Of a stretch of DNA of 64,000 nt, positions 60,638-64,000 are shown piece by piece. A program made the position numbers and the translations under genes. Source of the DNA: JAWLBY01 sp041687455 (GTDB taxonomy: Bacteria > Pseudomonadota > Gammaproteobacteria > Xanthomonadales > Xanthomonadaceae). Location: positions 310,001 to 374,000 of the forward strand of contig JAWLBY010000001.1 of assembly GCA_041687455.1 (NCBI GenBank), given 5' to 3'. Each line of letters opens with the position of its first letter. Position 1 is the first letter of the stretch. A model generated the notes under the pieces. The model was not told the origin of the DNA and ran no database searches. It saw only the letters and a list, made by a program, of their open reading frames with translations.

Positions 60638-61519
60638 GTGACGCTCGGACACGTGATGGTGGCTACCGATTTCTCCGGCAACGCGACCGAGGCGCTGCTG
60701 CGGGCGGCGATGATCGCCCGGCTCGGCACCTTCGAGCGACTGACCATCGCACATGTGCTGGAGCGCCGTTTGCTCGATGCGTTGCGCGAGCTGATCGGTC
60801 ACGATCCGGATCCGCAGATCGGCCAGATTGTCGAGGCACGGTTGCGCGAGCAGGCAGACGAGCTGCGGCATCGCTCGCGGCTCGAGGTCGCCAGCCGATG
60901 TCTCGACGGTGATCGCCGCGCCGCGCTGGTCGAGGAGGCGCGCCGTTCCGACAGCGCGCTGATCGTGCTCGGCGCGCAGGGCACCAACGGTCTGCGCCGA
61001 TGGCTGCTCGGCTCGACCGCCGACCGGATCGTTTCATCGGCACCGGCGGCCGTCCTCGTTGTCAAGCGTCGCGCCCGCAGGCGCTACCGCCGCGTGCTGC
61101 TGCCGGTCGACCTGCGCACGCCGCCGGAGGCCGCGATCGCACTGGCGCGCGCGCTGGCCCCGGGCGCGGAGCGGATCCTGATGCATGCCTACGAGGTGCC
61201 GTTTGAAGGTCAGCTTCGCCAGGCAGGCGTCGATCAGCCGGACATCGAGCACTACCGCGAGCGCGCCCAGGCCCAGGCCGACCGTGCCCTCTACGAACTG
61301 CGGACCCGACTGACCGCGCCGGGCGAGATCTGCGAAGTGACGGCCACACGCGGCGTGCCCGATCAGGCGATCCTCGGCGCCGAAGCGTCGTTCAAACCGG
61401 ACCTGCTGGTCATGCCCCGCCACGCCGCCGGCAAGATCGAGCGGTGGGTACTCGGCAGCGTAACGCGGCGAGTCGTCGAACAATGCCGAACCGACATCGC
61501 CGTGCTGCCACCGGCGTGA
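60638..61519 (+). CDS. Tandem universal stress protein (two UspA domains)
   Basis: 293 residues from GTG 60638, preceded by GAGG. Domain 1 (about 1-150) begins GHVMVATDFSGNATEALLRAA and carries the full ATP-binding signature G-2x-G-9x-G-S/T in LGAQGTNGLRRWLLGSTADRI. Domain 2 (about 155-293: RRVLLPVDLRTPPEAAIALA) has the degenerate end MPRHAAGKIERWVLGSVTRRV, so probably only one site binds nucleotide. Cytosolic, role in stress resistance inferred from the family. Divergent from the beta-lactamase-like gene. Confidence 0.88.
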   Translation: MTLGHVMVATDFSGNATEALLRAAMIARLGTFERLTIAHVLERRLLDALRELIGHDPDPQIGQIVEARLREQADELRHRSRLEVASRCLDGDRRAALVEEARRSDSALIVLGAQGTNGLRRWLLGSTADRIVSSAPAAVLVVKRRARRRYRRVLLPVDLRTPPEAAIALARALAPGAERILMHAYEVPFEGQLRQAGVDQPDIEHYRERAQAQADRALYELRTRLTAPGEICEVTATRGVPDQAILGAEASFKPDLLVMPRHAAGKIERWVLGSVTRRVVEQCRTDIAVLPPA

Positions 61520-61936
61520 GGATGTCCACGGCACCTGCTGCCCGGCTGTGGGATCACCGGCCGGCGGCTGCTGCCGACACTGATGACCGACAGCAACAAT
61601 TCCATCCTCGCCGGCCTCGGCGAACCGCTCGCACGCGGCGCCTTCGATCCGTTCCTGTGGCTGCTCAGCCTCGTCTGCCGGCACCGCCGCCGCACTCGCC
61701 TCGGCCATCACCGCCCGCCACCGCCGTCGCCTGCTCGACTGAAACTCCGCGCAAGGACCTTGATGCGGAGGCGCCATCAAGGTCATTGCCATCGAAACGA
61801 ACGGGGTCCGAGTGCGGGAAATGGGTCGGACTGCGTATTGAGCTACCCGTGCGCGATGCCGTAGCGGTGTAACGCCCCGCTACTTCTCTCGCGGCATGGC
61901 TGTGGTTCTCGATCACGGCGGCAGTGAAATGGACGC

Positions 61937-62128
61937 ATGAACTGGAAGCCGAATCCGTGGATCGCCGGCACGCTCTGGCTGCTGCTGCAATGTAAGCGGC
62001 AACTGAGCGACGTTCTTCCCGTCACTTCCGTCGCGCGGAGAATTGCCCGCAATTCACAGCGAGGGAAAGTGACAGCGAACTTTGATCGACACCGGAAATC
62101 CATCTGTCCTGGACCGGCGGTGGAATGA
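61937..62128 (+). pseudogene. Broken ORF with an intact-looking start, in a 650-base gap
   Basis: The first 18 residues, MNWKPNPWIAGTLWLLLQ, look like the start of a small membrane protein (some S26 peptidase-linked inner-membrane proteins begin this way). After about base 61990 the frame becomes basic and unlike a membrane protein. The sequence from 61991 to 62160 (TGTAAGCGGCAACTGAGCGA onwards) has lower GC and may be foreign. No transposase or inverted ends are seen. The remainder of 61520-62169 holds no supported gene. Confidence 0.35.
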
Positions 62129-62169
62129 CCGGCAGCTTCCGGCCAGCGGACGCTCGCCCGAAGTTTTCG

Positions 62170-63063
62170 CTAGGCGAGCCGAACGGTTTCGGCAAGGTGG
62201 CCGTAGACCGCCGCCACGCGACGCAAGTGCCGCGATTGCGGGTGTGTCAGAAGCCACAACTCGGTCTCGGCATCGTCGAGTACGGCACTGATCTTGAGCA
62301 CGCCAGTCATCCGCTGCGCGAGGAACAGCGGCAGTACGCCGACGCCCAGCCCCGCGGCGATGAGGTGCGCGACGGAAAGGATGCTGGACACGCGGTACTG
62401 AGGCACCACACGCGGGTAGGCCTTACGTCGCCAAAGCACTGACGGGTGTTCGGGCAAGGCGTCGTCGGGCGCGATCCACGGCGGTGCTGCACGTTCGAGG
62501 TTGTCGAGATCACGGATACCACTGGCCGCTGAGGCGTAGAGCGCAACGCGAATCGCACCAAGGCAGCGGCCCACAAGGTGCGCGGGCGGGCGTTTGGTAG
62601 CGCGCACCGCGATGTCCGCATCGCGCCGTGTCAGGCTGGCGAGTTCATTGCCGGTATGGAGGTCGAACTCGAGTAAAGGATGACGTACGCGCAGTTCCGC
62701 CAGCGCTGGAGCGACCAGCCCGTGCAGAACCGTGTCGGTGGAAGTGACGCGCACCGTGCCGGACACCGCGCCCGGATGTTGCCGTACGGCCGCGCGCGAG
62801 GCTTCCAGGGCCACCTCAACATGCTCTGCCTGTTCCGCGAGATGCAACCCGAGCTCGTTCGGCTCATAGCCCGACCGAGATCGTGCGAACACCGGCGTGC
62901 CCAATCCCCGTTCGATTCGTTGGAGGCTGCGGAAAACGGTGGACGGGTTGAGGTGGAGCAGCTCGCCGGCGGCAGCGAGGGTGCGTCCGCGGGCCAGCGC
63001 CAGCACGACCTCGAGGTCCGCAGGGGTTAGCTCGTATTGCGTAGCCGCAATGCCTGATTGCAC
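62170..63063 (-). CDS. LysR-family transcriptional regulator
   Basis: 297 residues from GTG 63063. N-terminal winged helix: LTPADLEVVLALARGRTLAAAGELLHLNPSTVFRSLQRIERGLGTPVFARSRSGYEPNELG (in pieces), then the linker and effector domain (GTVRVTSTDTVLHGLVAPALAEL, LEFDLHTGNELASLTRRDADIAVRA, HLIAAGLGVGVLPLFLAQRM). Longer starts would run through the divergent doxX start at 63131, so GTG 63063 or 63078 is preferred. It likely controls the divergent doxX-GST genes; the shared 67-base gap contains the dyad TTGCGCAA. Confidence 0.9.
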   Translation of the reverse strand: MQSGIAATQYELTPADLEVVLALARGRTLAAAGELLHLNPSTVFRSLQRIERGLGTPVFARSRSGYEPNELGLHLAEQAEHVEVALEASRAAVRQHPGAVSGTVRVTSTDTVLHGLVAPALAELRVRHPLLEFDLHTGNELASLTRRDADIAVRATKRPPAHLVGRCLGAIRVALYASAASGIRDLDNLERAAPPWIAPDDALPEHPSVLWRRKAYPRVVPQYRVSSILSVAHLIAAGLGVGVLPLFLAQRMTGVLKISAVLDDAETELWLLTHPQSRHLRRVAAVYGHLAETVRLA

Positions 63064-63130
63064 GCTCGCTAATTCCACTGGCGTTTGCGCAATCCTAGGC
63101 TGTCGGCTCCTTCCACCGCAAGAGGCCGCC

Positions 63131-63550
63131 ATGTCCCTCGCTTCCTCCAATTCGACCGCGTCAGCCGCCACGCTCCTTCGCCTTTCCCTAGGGTCGATGT
63201 ACGTCGCCCACGCTTTGCTCAAGCTTCTGGTCTTCAGCTTGCCCGGCACCGCCCAGTTCTTCACCAGCGTGGGGCTGCCGGGTGGTCTGGCATACCCGGT
63301 CTTCGCAGCGGAGCTAATCGGCGGCATCGCACTCCTTCTGGGCGTCTACGCACGCCAGGTTGCGTTCGCCCTCATTCCCGTCCTGCTGGGCGCCGCGTGG
63401 GTGCACCTCCCGAATGGATGGGTCTTCAACGCGCCAGGAGGTGGCTGGGAGTACCCGATCTTTCTGGCGAGCGCATCGCTTGTGCTCTGGCTTCTGGGTG
63501 ACGGCCGTTTCGCCGTTCGACGCAGCGCCCGCTTCGCACCAGCGTGGTGA
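63131..63550 (+). CDS. DoxX family membrane protein
   Basis: 139 residues with four hydrophobic segments and the DoxX layout: LLRLSLGSMYVAHALLKLLVF, FFTSVGLPGGLAYPVFAAELIGGIALLLGVY, FALIPVLLGAAWVHLPNGWVFNAPGGGWEYPIFLASASLVLWLLG (in pieces). GWVFNAPGGGWEYP is common in the subgroup next to LysR genes. Function unknown; some DoxX proteins relate to redox stress. ATG 63131 lies ten bases after GCAAGAGG. Divergent from lysR. Confidence 0.9.
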   Translation: MSLASSNSTASAATLLRLSLGSMYVAHALLKLLVFSLPGTAQFFTSVGLPGGLAYPVFAAELIGGIALLLGVYARQVAFALIPVLLGAAWVHLPNGWVFNAPGGGWEYPIFLASASLVLWLLGDGRFAVRRSARFAPAW

Positions 63551-63558
63551 GGCGGCCC

Positions 63559-64000
63559 GTGAACACGCATATGACCTTGGTGAGCCACGCACTTTGTCCC
63601 TACGTCCAGCGCGCGGCGATCACGCTCCACGAGAAAGGTCTTCACTTCGAGCGTCGTGACGTCGACCTGGCGCGCAAGCCCGACTGGTTCCTGGCGCTGT
63701 CCCCGACCGGCAAGACGCCGCTGCTCCTCGTCGACAGCACGCCGATCTTCGAGTCGTCCGTGATCTGCGAATACCTCGAGGACATCCACGAACCGCGGTT
63801 GCATCCGCAAGACCCGCTGACTCGCGCGCGCCACCGGGCCTGGATGGAGTTCGCGTCTACGATCTTGGCGGCGATTAGCGCCCTGTACAGCGCGCCGACC
63901 GATGCCGTTCTGTGGGAGAAAGCCAGGGCTCTGCGCCGCCTGCTGGAGCGAGTCGACAGCGACCTCGCCGAGGATCCGTACTTCGCGGGCGCGGCGTTCT
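63559..64000 (+). CDS. Glutathione S-transferase (3' end outside window)
   Basis: At least 147 residues before the window ends. Thioredoxin-fold N-terminal domain with the active-site region LVSHALCPYVQRAAITLHEKGLHFERRDVDL, cis-Pro and glutathione contacts in SPTGKTPLLLVDSTPIFESSVICEYLEDIHE, then the start of the helical domain (HPQDPLTRARHRAWMEF). CPYVQR places it with Cys-type, omega/beta-like GSTs. GTG 63559 or ATG 63571 may be the start; it begins 9 bases after doxX and is probably in the same operon under the LysR regulator. Confidence 0.88.
   Translation, partial: MNTHMTLVSHALCPYVQRAAITLHEKGLHFERRDVDLARKPDWFLALSPTGKTPLLLVDSTPIFESSVICEYLEDIHEPRLHPQDPLTRARHRAWMEFASTILAAISALYSAPTDAVLWEKARALRRLLERVDSDLAEDPYFAGAAF

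Noticed and set aside
61991..62169. Insertion-sequence end
   Set aside because: Composition and an abrupt join are suggestive, but no transposase, terminal inverted repeats or target duplication can be seen.

Overview
The window is one high-GC stretch with proteobacterial gene content. The organism looks like a gammaproteobacterium of the Xanthomonadales (Lysobacterales) type. Four things support this: the xanthomonad-like order gshB-tonB-yqgE-ruvX-pyrB, the bioA-rsmE overlap, a complete PilGHIJK-ChpABC chemosensory operon with pilT/pilU nearby, and the heptanucleotide CGGGATT arrays and GCGGCTTCAGCCGC-type REP hairpins common in that group. No rRNA, tRNA, CRISPR array, intact insertion sequence or prophage was seen. 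The species cannot be named from the sequence.

Left to right: type II secretion pseudopilin genes gspG-H-I-J-K (minus strand, gspK cut by the window edge); bioA-rsmE (plus); a four-gene extracellular-electron-transfer block (4654-8961, minus): outer-membrane porin of the MtrB/MtoB family, decaheme MtrA/MtoA-type cytochrome, tetraheme NapC/CymA-type quinol-linked cytochrome and a monoheme cytochrome c, preceded by an FNR/CRP-like site; the type IV pilus chemosensory operon pilG-pilH-pilI-pilJ-pilK-chpA-chpB-chpC (9365-23918, minus) with a near-consensus promoter; then gshB-tonB-yqgE-ruvX-pyrB (plus), pilT and pilU (minus), yggS, proC-yggT-DUF4426-phosphatase (plus), and an acyl-CoA dehydrogenase plus kinase pair (plus) that matches the two halves of mammalian ACAD10/11.

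The right half is more accessory. It holds a 1951-residue secreted repeat protein with an IPTL-CTERM-type sorting tail; ridA; a 1198-residue propeller hybrid histidine kinase; a symmetric block GTPase-YceI-cytochrome b561-YceI-GTPase; a MASE3/PAS/GAF/GGDEF/EAL c-di-GMP protein whose C-terminal EAL half is duplicated as a fragment 2 kb downstream; ygiD; a 23-codon arginine-rich small ORF; a serine beta-lactamase-like hydrolase; a tandem universal stress protein; and a lower-GC end with a broken ORF, LysR, DoxX and a partial glutathione S-transferase.

Functional themes: (1) electron transfer from quinol or iron across both membranes (Mto/Mtr-like block, cytochrome b561/YceI); (2) surface motility and secretion (T2SS pseudopilins, PilT/PilU, Chp system, c-di-GMP turnover); (3) repeat-driven change. 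Heptamer DNA arrays now encode the prepilin leader of GspG and possibly the N-terminus of BioA, a 15-bp minisatellite lies inside chpA, and 255-bp repeats build the large surface protein. The most notable system is the electron-conduit block. It has the same four parts as the mtoA/mtoB/mtoD/cymA iron-oxidation locus described in Sideroxydans, lies in a lower-GC island between rsmE and the chp operon, and carries a candidate oxygen-responsive promoter.
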